5,480 nucleotides of DNA from CAZMHL01 sp045605445 (GTDB lineage: Bacteria > Bacillota > Clostridia > RGIG6154). Shown here one piece after another: positions 1 through 5,480 of the stretch. Every line of letters starts with the position of its first letter. Within the stretch, counting starts at the first letter, position 1. Position numbers and translations under genes: made by a program. Location: NCBI GenBank assembly GCA_045605445.1, contig JAZUPZ010000053.1, positions 1 to 5,480 on the forward strand. The letters are read 5' to 3'. The notes beneath the pieces are model-generated. The model saw nothing but the letters and a program-made list of their open reading frames with translations, was not told the origin of the DNA and did not search any database.

Positions 1-1
1 G

Positions 2-205
2 GACATTGACCCTTGCATCCCCGCAGACTGGGATGGTTTCAGCGTCATTCGCCGCTGGAGGGGTGCCGAGTATCGTATTAGGGTGAAAAACCCCAAGGGC
101 GTGGAAAAGGGCGTCGCTGAGATTCGCCTCAACGGCGAAAAAATGGAGCGAATCAAGGCACAGCAGCCCGGTTCGGTCTGCGACGTCGAAGTTATCATGG
201 GCTGA
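2..205 (+). CDS. GH94 glycoside phosphorylase, C-terminal fragment (cellobiose phosphorylase-like)
   Basis: This is the last 67 codons of a gene that begins outside the window; the frame is open from base 2 to the TGA at 203-205. The translation starts DIDPCIPADWDGFSV and continues with RRWRGAEY, VKNPKGVEKGV and a final VEVIMG. This matches the C-terminal barrel end and beta-sandwich tail of family GH94 enzymes, which use phosphate to split beta-linked disaccharides such as cellobiose or chitobiose, giving a sugar 1-phosphate and a free sugar. These enzymes are normally cytoplasmic and about 800 residues long, so over 90% of the protein is missing here. The tail resembles cellobiose phosphorylase most, but the substrate cannot be set from this fragment. 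The mutase gene 9 bases downstream fits a phosphorolysis role. The fragment is about 58% GC and favours C/G-ending codons, unlike the genes that follow. Confidence 0.85.
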   Translation, partial: DIDPCIPADWDGFSVIRRWRGAEYRIRVKNPKGVEKGVAEIRLNGEKMERIKAQQPGSVCDVEVIMG

Positions 206-210
206 GGTGA
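204..210 (+). promoter_or_regulatory. Ribosome binding site of the phosphohexomutase gene
   Basis: GAGGTGA overlaps the stop codon of the upstream GH94 gene and lies 4 bases before the ATG at 215. It supports that ATG and suggests that the two genes share one transcript with coupled translation. There is no room for a promoter in the 9-base gap. Confidence 0.7.
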
Positions 211-214
211 GAGA

Positions 215-1630
215 ATGATAAAATTCGGAACAGGCGGCTGGAGAGCCGAAATAGGAAAAGAATTCAATATGGAGAATATACAAAAGGTTGCTCAGGGCCT
301 TTGTATATACATTAAAAAGAAAAAACAGGAAAAGCTTCCCGTTATTATCGGCTATGACAGACGTTTTCTTTCAGATTCTGCGGCAAAATGGATTGCAGAG
401 GTTTTAAGCGCCAACGGAATAAAGGTTCTGTTTTTAAACAGAAGTGCACCAACTCCGCTTATTATGCACTATGTTAAGAAAAACAACCTTGCTTTTGGAC
501 TTGAAGTTACTGCCTCCCACAACCCTTCAAACTACAACGGAATTAAAATTATTGTAAAAGAAGGCAGGGATGCTCCCCTTGAAACCACCTGTGCTCTTGA
601 GAAAATTATAGATAATGTATGGTTAAACGACATTAAAACACTTCCCTTTGAGCAGGGAATAAATGACAAGCTTATCACTTATATTAAAAATCCTTTCAAT
701 GATTTTATTGATGACATTTTAGAGCTTCTCGACGTTCAGGCTATAAGAGAAAGAGGACTTCGTATTCTTTTTGACCCTATGCACGGTTCTTCCTCCTATC
801 CTCTTATGGTAATATTGAGCACAGCCCGCTGCACCGTTGACATTATAAACGGAAACCGCGACGCTTACTTTGGCGGTTCTATGCCTGCACCCGAGGAGTC
901 AACCTTAAAAGGTCTTGCAATGGAGGTTGTTCACGGAGGCTACGACCTGGGAATAGGCGTTGACGGCGACGGCGACAGACTTGGAATTATAGACAGCAAC
1001 GGTCAGTATATAAACGCTAACGACATTTTAGTTCTTCTTTACTACTATCTTCACGAACACAAGGGCTGGAAGGGTCCGGTTGTAAGAAACCTCGCAACCA
1101 CCCATCTTCTTGACAAGGTTGCGGCAGATTTTGGTGAAGAATGCTACGAGGTTCCCGTAGGCTTTAAATACATTTCTTCTAAGATTGACGAGGTTGATGC
1201 AGTTCTCGGAGGAGAGTCAAGCGGAGGTCTTACCGTTCGCGGTCACATTCACGGAAAAGACTCTGTTTACGCAGCATCGCTCTTTGTTGAAATGTTGAGC
1301 AAAACAGGAAAAACACCTACAGAGCTTTTAAAAAAAATACACAAAAAATACGGATACTTTACAATGGTTGAAGAAAATTTAAGATTCAGCGAAGAAATGA
1401 AAACAGAAGTTTCAAACATTGTTATGACTGAAAAGAAGCTCCCCAAATTCCCTGCAAAGATTATGGCGGTAAATTATGAGGACGGCTGCAAGGTTTATTT
1501 TGAAGACTCTTCCTTTGTTATCTGCCGTTTCAGCGGAACAGAGCCCCTTCTTCGAATTTTTGCCGAAAGCTCTTCAAAAGAAAAGGCAGCAGAATATGTT
1601 ACAGCCTGGAAAGATTTTCTGAATCTCTAA
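215..1630 (+). CDS. Phosphoglucomutase/phosphomannomutase family protein (alpha-D-phosphohexomutase)
   Basis: This complete 471-residue protein carries all four loops of the alpha-D-phosphohexomutase family: the phosphoserine loop TASHNP (catalytic Ser101), the Mg-binding loop DGDGDR (250-255), the sugar-binding loop GGESSGG (332-338) and the phosphate-binding loop RFSGTEP (438-444). The start reads MIKFGTGGWRAEIG, typical for the family, and the length is normal. Enzymes of this family move the phosphate between C1 and C6 of a hexose, in the cytoplasm, through a phosphorylated serine. Glucose or mannose phosphate cannot be told apart from the motifs. The adjacent GH94 phosphorylase would supply glucose 1-phosphate, so phosphoglucomutase activity is the best guess; a chitobiose-type neighbour would instead imply GlcNAc 1-phosphate. 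The start is set by the GAGGTGA site just upstream. The codon use is AT-rich, in contrast to the preceding gene fragment. All key residues are intact. Confidence 0.93.
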   Translation: MIKFGTGGWRAEIGKEFNMENIQKVAQGLCIYIKKKKQEKLPVIIGYDRRFLSDSAAKWIAEVLSANGIKVLFLNRSAPTPLIMHYVKKNNLAFGLEVTASHNPSNYNGIKIIVKEGRDAPLETTCALEKIIDNVWLNDIKTLPFEQGINDKLITYIKNPFNDFIDDILELLDVQAIRERGLRILFDPMHGSSSYPLMVILSTARCTVDIINGNRDAYFGGSMPAPEESTLKGLAMEVVHGGYDLGIGVDGDGDRLGIIDSNGQYINANDILVLLYYYLHEHKGWKGPVVRNLATTHLLDKVAADFGEECYEVPVGFKYISSKIDEVDAVLGGESSGGLTVRGHIHGKDSVYAASLFVEMLSKTGKTPTELLKKIHKKYGYFTMVEENLRFSEEMKTEVSNIVMTEKKLPKFPAKIMAVNYEDGCKVYFEDSSFVICRFSGTEPLLRIFAESSSKEKAAEYVTAWKDFLNL

Positions 1631-1647
1631 TAAAATATCCCTAACAT

Positions 1648-1700
1648 AAAAACACTATTTTAAGCGAACTAAATCCGGTTCACTTCAAATAGTGTTTTTT
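1648..1700. terminator. Bidirectional intrinsic terminator between convergent operons
   Basis: The outer arms 1648-1660 (AAAAACACTATTT) and 1687-1699 (AAATAGTGTTTTT) are perfectly complementary over 13 bases. Inside them AAG/CTT and GAAC/GTTC also pair, leaving an 8-base loop (TAAATCCG). The stem is followed by T on the + strand (1695-1700) and, through the A run at 1648-1652, by T on the - strand. It sits 17 bases after the mutase stop and directly after the permease stop at 1702, so it can end both transcripts. Confidence 0.88.
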
Positions 1701-1701
1701 A

Positions 1702-2520
1702 TTACCTTCTGATAAATTTACCTGCCACACTCATAATTAAAAATGCGGCAACATTCATAATTACAACGCTTGCACCTACCGGCGTTGAGAAAACAAAGGA
1801 TGCACATATTCCGAAAAAGAAGCAAAGCACCGATATAACTGCTGCAAGAATTACAAGACTTAAAAACCTTTTGCATACTCTCATTGCGGAAATAGCAGGA
1901 AAAACTATAAGGCTTGAAATTAAAAGCGTTCCCATCATTCTCATTCCGAGAACAATTGTTATTGCCGTAAGAAAGGCAATAAGCATATTATATGCAGAAA
2001 CCCTTATCCCCGAAGCCTTTGCAAAGGCCTCGTCAAAGGTTACCGCAAAAATTCTGTTGAAAAAAAGAACATATGCCGAAAGAACGAAAACACACAGAAT
2101 TACGCTTAAAACAACGTCCTCACCATCGGAGGAAAGAACACTTCCGAACATATAATTTGAAACATCATTGGTCATCCCGGTGGTAAGGGCAATTATAATT
2201 ACTCCCGTTGCAACCGCAGTTGTTGAAATCACCGCTATTGCCGCATCGGAGTTAATTTTACTGTTTTCTGAAATTCTTAAGAGAAAATATGCCGCTATAA
2301 CAACAACGGGAATGGCAACCTTTAAGGGAGCCGTATCAAGCGCCATTGCTACAGCAAGAGCTCCGAAGCCAACATGGGAAAGACCGTCGCCTATCATTGA
2401 ATATCTTTTCAGCACGAGATTTACCCCAAGGAGCGCCGCACAAAGGGACACAAGTCCCCCCACCACAAGAGCACGAAGCATAAAGGGATAGGAAAACATT
2501 TTAAAAATAAGCTCAGTCAT
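1702..2520 (-). CDS. znuB: Zinc/metal ABC transporter permease (ZnuB-like)
   Basis: This is a 272-residue, very hydrophobic protein with about eight predicted membrane helices, the normal size for the ABC-3 (ZnuB/MntB/AdcB) permease family. Family motifs are visible: GDGLSHVGFGALA at 45-57, FDEAFAKASGI at 162-172 (the cytoplasmic loop that contacts the ATPase) and STPVGASVVI at 245-254. It would form the channel dimer in the cell membrane that passes metal delivered by the binding protein. I chose the ATG at 2520 rather than the one at 2553: it has GGGAGG (2526-2531) five bases upstream, it overlaps the ATPase stop by 8 bases (ATGACTGA), and the 11 residues added by the earlier start are charged and would lie deep inside the ATPase gene. 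It is the last gene of the operon and ends at the shared terminator. Zinc is favoured over manganese by the Fur-family neighbour, but this is not proven. Confidence 0.9.
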   Translation of the reverse strand: MTELIFKMFSYPFMLRALVVGGLVSLCAALLGVNLVLKRYSMIGDGLSHVGFGALAVAMALDTAPLKVAIPVVVIAAYFLLRISENSKINSDAAIAVISTTAVATGVIIIALTTGMTNDVSNYMFGSVLSSDGEDVVLSVILCVFVLSAYVLFFNRIFAVTFDEAFAKASGIRVSAYNMLIAFLTAITIVLGMRMMGTLLISSLIVFPAISAMRVCKRFLSLVILAAVISVLCFFFGICASFVFSTPVGASVVIMNVAAFLIMSVAGKFIRR

Positions 2521-3217
2521 TGGCGCCTCCCATAAATCTTTTTCCGGTTTCACTTAAGGAATATTCCTCCGCAGTTCCGTAAAACTGAGAGCTTTCGCTT
2601 AAGTGAAGAATATGCTTTGCGTGTTTAACCGCTTCCTTTACATTGTGGGAAATCATTACAACCGCAACATTTTCCTCTTTGTTAAGCTTTTCAACCGCCT
2701 CGTAAAACTCTTCGGTAACAATCGGGTCAAGCCCCGTTACGGGCTCATCCATAACAATAAGCTTTTCTGCGGCACACATTGCCCTCGCCAGAAGAACTCT
2801 TTGCTTCTGACCTCCGGAAAGCTCCTGAAAGCTGGATTTTTTCAGATTGCAGATGTTCATAAGGTGCATAAAATATTCTGCTCTTTCCTTATGCTTTTTA
2901 CTGTAAAAAAGTCTTGCCCCAAGAGAATTGAGGCATCCGGAAAGAACCACCTCGCTTACCGAGGCGGGAAAATCTTTTTTTATTAAGCTCTGCTGAGGCA
3001 AATAGCCTATTCTGCCTTTTTTTATCTGTTTGTTATAAACAATGCTCCCCTTCGAGGGCGCCTTTAAATTAAGGAGGCACTTTACAAGGGTACTTTTACC
3101 CGTTCCGTTTTCTCCTACTATGCAGACATAGTCATTTTCTTCCACAGAAAAGTTTACGTTTTTCAGCACTTCCCTGTTTTCATACGAAGCGCTGAGGTTT
3201 TTACATTCAATCAGCAT
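2513..3217 (-). CDS. znuC: Zinc/metal ABC transporter ATP-binding protein (ZnuC-like)
   Basis: This 234-residue protein is a complete ABC ATPase. The Walker A motif GENGTGKST is at 35-43, the Q-loop glutamine is in LPQQ (73-76), the signature LSGGQKQR is at 133-140, Walker B with its catalytic glutamate, LIVMDEP, is at 153-159 followed by TGLD, and the switch histidine is H191 in MISHN. It should hydrolyse ATP on the inner face of the membrane to drive the permease encoded next. The length is typical for the ZnuC/AdcC/MntA group. The ATG at 3217 overlaps the TGA of the binding protein gene by one base (TGATG), and an AAAGGAAG site lies 10 bases upstream, a little far, so coupling to upstream translation probably matters. 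The stop lies inside the permease gene (8-base overlap). The metal cannot be read from an ATPase; the zinc call comes from the operon. Confidence 0.92.
   Translation of the reverse strand: MLIECKNLSASYENREVLKNVNFSVEENDYVCIVGENGTGKSTLVKCLLNLKAPSKGSIVYNKQIKKGRIGYLPQQSLIKKDFPASVSEVVLSGCLNSLGARLFYSKKHKERAEYFMHLMNICNLKKSSFQELSGGQKQRVLLARAMCAAEKLIVMDEPVTGLDPIVTEEFYEAVEKLNKEENVAVVMISHNVKEAVKHAKHILHLSESSQFYGTAEEYSLSETGKRFMGGAND
2526..2531 (-). promoter_or_regulatory. Ribosome binding site that sets the permease start
   Basis: GGGAGG on the - strand lies five bases before the ATG at 2520 and inside the last codons of the ATPase gene. No such site fits the earlier in-frame ATG at 2553 as well. Confidence 0.7.
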
Positions 3218-4116
3218 CAGTTAAGAACTTCCTTTAAAACTTTTATATTACTTCTCATTATATCAATATAAGATATTCCGCTTTCAAGCTGCTCTTTGGT
3301 TACATTGTGGCAGGAATGAAGCTCCATTGTTTTTACATTTGCAGACTCGGCAACTGACTCTGCAACCTTTTTGTTTGAAAACTCAAGATGAAGCACCGCA
3401 GGAATTTTTTCTTCTATAACTCTGTCGGTAAGCTCTGCAACCATTTTTGCCGAAGGCTCTGCCTCACTGCCGCAATCGGTATAGGCAGAATACCAGTTAA
3501 GATTATATTTTTCCGTAAAATAGCGGAAGGGAAATTTATCTCCAAACACAAGGGTTTTCCTTTTTGCGCTTTTTACAACCTCCTCAATTTCCCTGTCAAT
3601 GCCATTGAGCTCATTTATATAATTTTCAAGATTGCTTTTAAAATATTCCTCGTTTTCGGGAGAAATTTGACAAAGACTTTCGCATATTGCCCGGGAAATA
3701 AGCTTTGCATTTTCAGGAGTTGTCCATATGTGTTCATCATATTCCCCCGTATGACCCTCCTCGCCTATAAGTTCAACACAGTCAAAGGCTCTTAAGGTTT
3801 GCGGTTTTTTGTCAAGCCCTTCGAGCATTTCCTCAATCCAGTGGTCACTGTGCCCGCCCACATATATAAACAAATCGCTTTCTGAAACAGAAATTATATC
3901 TTTTGGAGAGGGCTCAAAGGAATGGCTTTCCCCAGAGGGCGGAAGGAGCATTAAAACGGTTGCCTTGTCCCCTGCAATTACCCTTGCAAAATCATACTGA
4001 GGGAAAATTGTTGATATTATTCTTATTTTTCCTTCGTTTTTATTCTCATTTGCCGAACATCCCACAAGGGACAGAATAAAAACAAATGAAATTAACACCG
4101 TTGCTATTTTTTTCAT
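3217..4116 (-). CDS. znuA: Metal ABC transporter substrate-binding lipoprotein (ZnuA-like, probable zinc)
   Basis: This 299-residue protein begins MKKIATVLIS, followed by a hydrophobic stretch and a lipobox LVGC, so Cys20 would be lipidated and the protein anchored outside the membrane. After it comes the cluster A-I (ZnuA/TroA) fold: STIFPQYDFARVIAGD (35-50), GESHSFEPSP (62-71, ligand H65) and DEHIWTTPENA (127-137, ligand H129). The segment that normally carries the third ligand histidine reads FGDKFPFRYF (191-200) here, and E245 and an HSCHNV motif (267-272) lie further on as possible replacements. There is no long His-rich loop, only GHTGEYDEH at 121-129. I chose the ATG at 4116: it has GAGGTAA just upstream, starts the signal peptide cleanly and overlaps the regulator stop as ATGA. 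An upstream ATG at 4140 would add eight residues with no benefit. It would capture metal outside the cell and hand it to the permease. Zinc is most likely; manganese cannot be excluded. Confidence 0.9.
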   Translation of the reverse strand: MKKIATVLISFVFILSLVGCSANENKNEGKIRIISTIFPQYDFARVIAGDKATVLMLLPPSGESHSFEPSPKDIISVSESDLFIYVGGHSDHWIEEMLEGLDKKPQTLRAFDCVELIGEEGHTGEYDEHIWTTPENAKLISRAICESLCQISPENEEYFKSNLENYINELNGIDREIEEVVKSAKRKTLVFGDKFPFRYFTEKYNLNWYSAYTDCGSEAEPSAKMVAELTDRVIEEKIPAVLHLEFSNKKVAESVAESANVKTMELHSCHNVTKEQLESGISYIDIMRSNIKVLKEVLN

Positions 4117-4514
4117 TGTATTACCTCGCATTTGCCGCATAAGCCGTATAAAACAGTTATTGAAGCATTAACCGCAAACTTATGTTCTTCCTTTATGTGT
4201 TTAAAAATCCCTTCCATTTCATTGCAGTCAAGATGGGTTATATTTCCGCATTTAACACATTTTAAATGAAAATGCCTGTTGCAGTTTTTGCTTTCCACAA
4301 GTCTGTAATAAGCGGCGTTCTTATCGTCGGTAAATTTTCTGATTACCCCTTCTTCAAGAAGCTTTTCAACCCTTCTGTAAACAGTAACCTTACCGATTTT
4401 TTCACCGCCGGATATAATGGAATTATAAATATCCTCAACTTTAAAGCACCCTTCGTTTTCGTAAAAAAAGCGGGCAACAATATCCTTTTGTTTTGTTTTA
4501 TAGCTTTCTCTCAT
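4113..4514 (-). CDS. Fur-family metal-responsive repressor (probable zinc regulator Zur)
   Basis: This 133-residue protein has the Fur layout: an N-terminal winged helix with the recognition segment GKVTVYRRVEKL (41-52), then a dimerisation and metal domain. Both structural zinc CXXC pairs are present (C86/C89 and C126/C129), together with the sensor histidines HFH (H81, H83) and H111. Such proteins dimerise and, when loaded with metal, bind an operator to block transcription. Placement as the first gene of a zinc-type uptake operon makes Zur the best guess over Fur, Mur or PerR, but the motifs alone do not decide. I chose the ATG at 4514: earlier in-frame ATGs (4586, 4565) lie upstream of, or inside, the promoter and so are not in the transcript, while GGTGA lies four bases before 4514. 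The stop overlaps the binding-protein start by four bases. It is slightly shorter than the usual 140-150 residues. The gene is probably self-regulated through the palindrome in its leader. Confidence 0.9.
   Translation of the reverse strand: MRESYKTKQKDIVARFFYENEGCFKVEDIYNSIISGGEKIGKVTVYRRVEKLLEEGVIRKFTDDKNAAYYRLVESKNCNRHFHLKCVKCGNITHLDCNEMEGIFKHIKEEHKFAVNASITVLYGLCGKCEVIQ
4121..4127 (-). promoter_or_regulatory. Ribosome binding site that sets the binding-protein start
   Basis: GAGGTAA on the - strand lies four bases before the ATG at 4116, inside the final codons of the regulator gene. It supports the shorter start and translational coupling with the regulator. Confidence 0.65.
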
Positions 4515-4522
4515 TTTATCAC

Positions 4523-4547
4523 CAAATTGAAAATAAATTTCAAATTG
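4523..4547 (-). promoter_or_regulatory. Candidate operator: imperfect palindrome over the transcription start
   Basis: A 25-base imperfect palindrome begins two bases after the -10 box. Ten of its twelve base pairs match: a core of TTGAAA and TTTCAA separated by TTTAT, with outer arms CAA and TTG. It covers the expected start of transcription and the GGTGA ribosome site, an ideal place for a repressor. The same stretch can be read as two direct copies of TTCAATTTG (4541-4549 and 4523-4531). It does not match the Zur, Fur or PerR boxes known from Bacillus subtilis, and AT-rich sequence gives chance palindromes, so this is an inference. Confidence 0.5.
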
Positions 4548-4548
4548 A

Positions 4549-4577
4549 ATTATACCCTTTAACATCCTTTTTGTCAA
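4549..4577 (-). promoter_or_regulatory. Consensus sigma-70/sigma-A promoter of the metal uptake operon
   Basis: On the - strand TTGACA (4577-4572) and TATAAT (4554-4549) are both exact consensus, with the optimal 17-base spacer. Transcription should begin near 4542, giving a leader of about 28 bases before the regulator ATG. Such a strong core promoter fits a gene set kept off by a repressor. Confidence 0.88.
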
Positions 4578-4586
4578 GAAAGGCAC

Positions 4587-4619
4587 AAAAAAAAACGCCG
4601 GAAGCTTTTCGCTTCCGGC
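4587..4619 (-). terminator. Intrinsic terminator of the repeat-domain protein gene
   Basis: A perfect 9-bp GC-rich stem (GCCGGAAGC at 4597-4605 with GCTTCCGGC at 4611-4619) and a 5-base loop are followed on the - strand by CG and nine T residues (4595-4587). It lies 14 bases after the stop at 4634 and ends just before the promoter of the next operon. There is only GTTTT on the + strand side, so it acts mainly leftwards. Confidence 0.92.
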
Positions 4620-4633
4620 AGTTTTAAGTTAAA

Positions 4634-5480
4634 TCAATCAATAATAAATGTAATCTTTACTTCTTCATCAATAATAGCAACAGTTACAAGGAACATTTCT
4701 CCGCCTTTTGTAAAGTAAGCATTAACCTCATAGGTGGAATAGTCAGTTTCATAGTCGTAAACTTCCCAACCGTAATCATAAACAAGGGCGTTCAGATACT
4801 TTGTAAATGTGGTTTCCATTCTGTCATGGTCGTAGCTGTAATAATAAGTATATCCTGTTCCGCCCGAGCTTGTTCTGCTTGAATAGGGGCTTCTTATCTG
4901 AGAAACTCCCGTTATACTTTCATAGGTAGGAATATTTGTTCCGGGATAATATTTTGAGGTTGTGGGCTGTTGCTGACCTTCAACGGTGTACATAATCCAC
5001 ACCTGGTCATATTCAACTGCAACAGTAACACCAATCATCTGATTCTGTGTGTTATGAATGTGATAGGTTGAATAAAGACCGTCCTCTGATTTCTGGTCAT
5101 AAAGTGTCCATCCGTAAGTTTCAAGGCTGTCCCAGTAACGGCCTACGGTATCTGCATCTGTAAAAGGATAAACGTAGGTCATAACGGTTCCCTCGTCGTT
5201 AAGCGAACCGGGCTGAAGAAGTCCTACTCCTGTAACGCTTTCATATGTAGGAATGTAAGTTCCCGGATAATAGCTGATTGCTCCCGGTGTTGAAGGATTA
5301 GAAGGAGTTGGTGTTGGTGTTGGAGCCTGACCGTAAGGCGCAACATACTGCATTGTTGAGTTCATTGAAAGTCCGTCTTCTACCCACATTTTGAGAGCTC
5401 TCTGGTCACCAAGCCATACAAAGGTTCCAAACATTGTGAGTTCTTCAAGAGGAATCATTGTCATTCCGTTGATGTTATAA
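4634..5480 (-). CDS. Secreted/surface-type protein with stalk-like domain end and two tandem unknown domains (5' truncated)
   Basis: The reading frame is open to the window edge (it begins YNING before the first internal Met at 5464), so the N-terminus, including any signal peptide, is missing. Counting from that Met, residues 1-30 (MTMIPLEELTMFGTFVWLGD, then QRALKMW) resemble the end of a copper amine oxidase N-terminal-like (stalk) domain, a module common in exported clostridial proteins. A Pro/Thr linker follows (about 46-61). Two related Tyr-rich units then fill the rest: 64-162 and 171-276. Each begins YYPGT.IPTYES.TGV and shares GW.LYD, STY and a closing VTVA...D.V.I pattern, ending at the stop codon. 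I do not recognise this unit. The composition (many Tyr, Thr, Ser; few Lys) and the linker suggest a protein outside the cell. Its role is unknown. It ends at a strong terminator and is transcribed apart from the metal operon. Confidence 0.8.
   Translation of the reverse strand, partial: YNINGMTMIPLEELTMFGTFVWLGDQRALKMWVEDGLSMNSTMQYVAPYGQAPTPTPTPSNPSTPGAISYYPGTYIPTYESVTGVGLLQPGSLNDEGTVMTYVYPFTDADTVGRYWDSLETYGWTLYDQKSEDGLYSTYHIHNTQNQMIGVTVAVEYDQVWIMYTVEGQQQPTTSKYYPGTNIPTYESITGVSQIRSPYSSRTSSGGTGYTYYYSYDHDRMETTFTKYLNALVYDYGWEVYDYETDYSTYEVNAYFTKGGEMFLVTVAIIDEEVKITFIID
4637..5275 (-). repeat. Tandem duplication encoding two ~100-residue domains
   Basis: Copy 1 spans roughly 5275-4979 and copy 2 roughly 4954-4637, joined by a short Gln/Thr/Ser linker. 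The first 16 residues are almost identical (YYPGTYIPTYESVTGV and YYPGTNIPTYESITGV). The rest keeps only a pattern of aromatic and beta-strand positions, so the duplication is old. Copy 2 has a Ser/Gly-rich insertion after its opening motif. Confidence 0.85.
5285..5323 (-). repeat. Pro/Thr-rich linker coding stretch
   Basis: This low-complexity stretch encodes PTPTPTPSNPSTP between the stalk-like domain and the first repeat unit. Such linkers are common between domains of secreted proteins. Confidence 0.75.

Noticed and set aside
1871..2491. Open frames on the + strand inside the permease gene
   Set aside because: They are shadows of the permease coding frame, with low-complexity Ile/Ala/Thr-rich products, no family motif and no ribosome site of note.
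2521..2553. Longer permease start adding 11 residues
   Set aside because: A well-spaced GGGAGG precedes the ATG at 2520, and the extra residues are charged and unlike the family start.
4117..4140. Longer binding-protein start adding 8 residues
   Set aside because: The ATG at 4116 has the ribosome site and gives a normal lipoprotein signal peptide.
4515..4542. Possible riboswitch or attenuator in the metal operon leader
   Set aside because: The leader is only about 28 bases, too short for a known riboswitch, and is better explained as an operator.
2603..4562. Further + strand open frames opposite the ATPase, binding protein and regulator
   Set aside because: They lie antisense to genes with clear motifs, and their products show no recognisable domain.
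4515..4586. Longer regulator start adding 24 residues (beginning MPFLTKRM)
   Set aside because: The extension covers the -35 and -10 boxes and the expected transcription start, so it is not in the message; its residues have no Fur-like pattern.
4921..5276. DNA repeat pair around 4921-4951 and 5242-5272 as a mobile or CRISPR repeat
   Set aside because: Both copies are in frame within one gene and encode the same opening motif of a duplicated domain; there are no spacers or terminal inverted repeats.

Overview
The window looks like chromosomal or metagenomic DNA from a Gram-positive, low-GC anaerobe, probably class Clostridia. The support is purine-rich ribosome binding sites (GGGAGG, GAGGT), a perfect TTGACA/TATAAT promoter, intrinsic terminators with long T runs, a lipoprotein-type metal-binding protein, and a secreted 'stalk domain' type protein. 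No genus can be named from the sequence alone. I found no mobile element, CRISPR array, rRNA or tRNA, and no intergenic stretch over 120 bases.

Region 1 (about 1-1700, + strand): the 3' end of a GH94 glycoside phosphorylase gene (cellobiose phosphorylase-like), followed after 9 bases by a complete phosphoglucomutase/phosphomannomutase-family gene. The pair makes metabolic sense: the phosphorylase releases a sugar 1-phosphate and the mutase turns it into the 6-phosphate for glycolysis. The GH94 fragment is about 58% GC, clearly richer than what follows. A hairpin at 1648-1699 with A and T flanks closes this operon and also the convergent one from the right.

Region 2 (about 1702-4577, - strand): a compact four-gene metal uptake operon, read right to left: a Fur-family repressor (most likely a zinc-sensing Zur), a substrate-binding lipoprotein (ZnuA-like), an ATPase (ZnuC-like) and a membrane permease (ZnuB-like). 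Every junction overlaps (by 4, 1 and 8 bases), so the genes are probably translationally coupled. One consensus promoter (4549-4577) drives it. An imperfect 25-bp palindrome at 4523-4547, just downstream of the -10 box, is a good candidate operator for autoregulation. The likely circuit is that metal-loaded regulator shuts off its own gene and the transporter, and metal starvation relieves this. The binding protein has two of the usual metal-binding histidines, but the usual third-histidine region reads differently.

Region 3 (about 4587-5480, - strand): a secreted or surface-type protein truncated by the window edge. It has the end of a copper amine oxidase N-terminal-like (stalk) domain, a Pro/Thr linker, and two tandem copies of a roughly 100-residue Tyr-rich domain that I do not recognise. 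A strong terminator (4587-4619) separates it from the metal operon promoter.

Nothing here is clearly a new biological system. The points most worth a second look are the duplicated unknown domain, the variant metal site of the binding protein, the candidate operator and the composition break at the left end.
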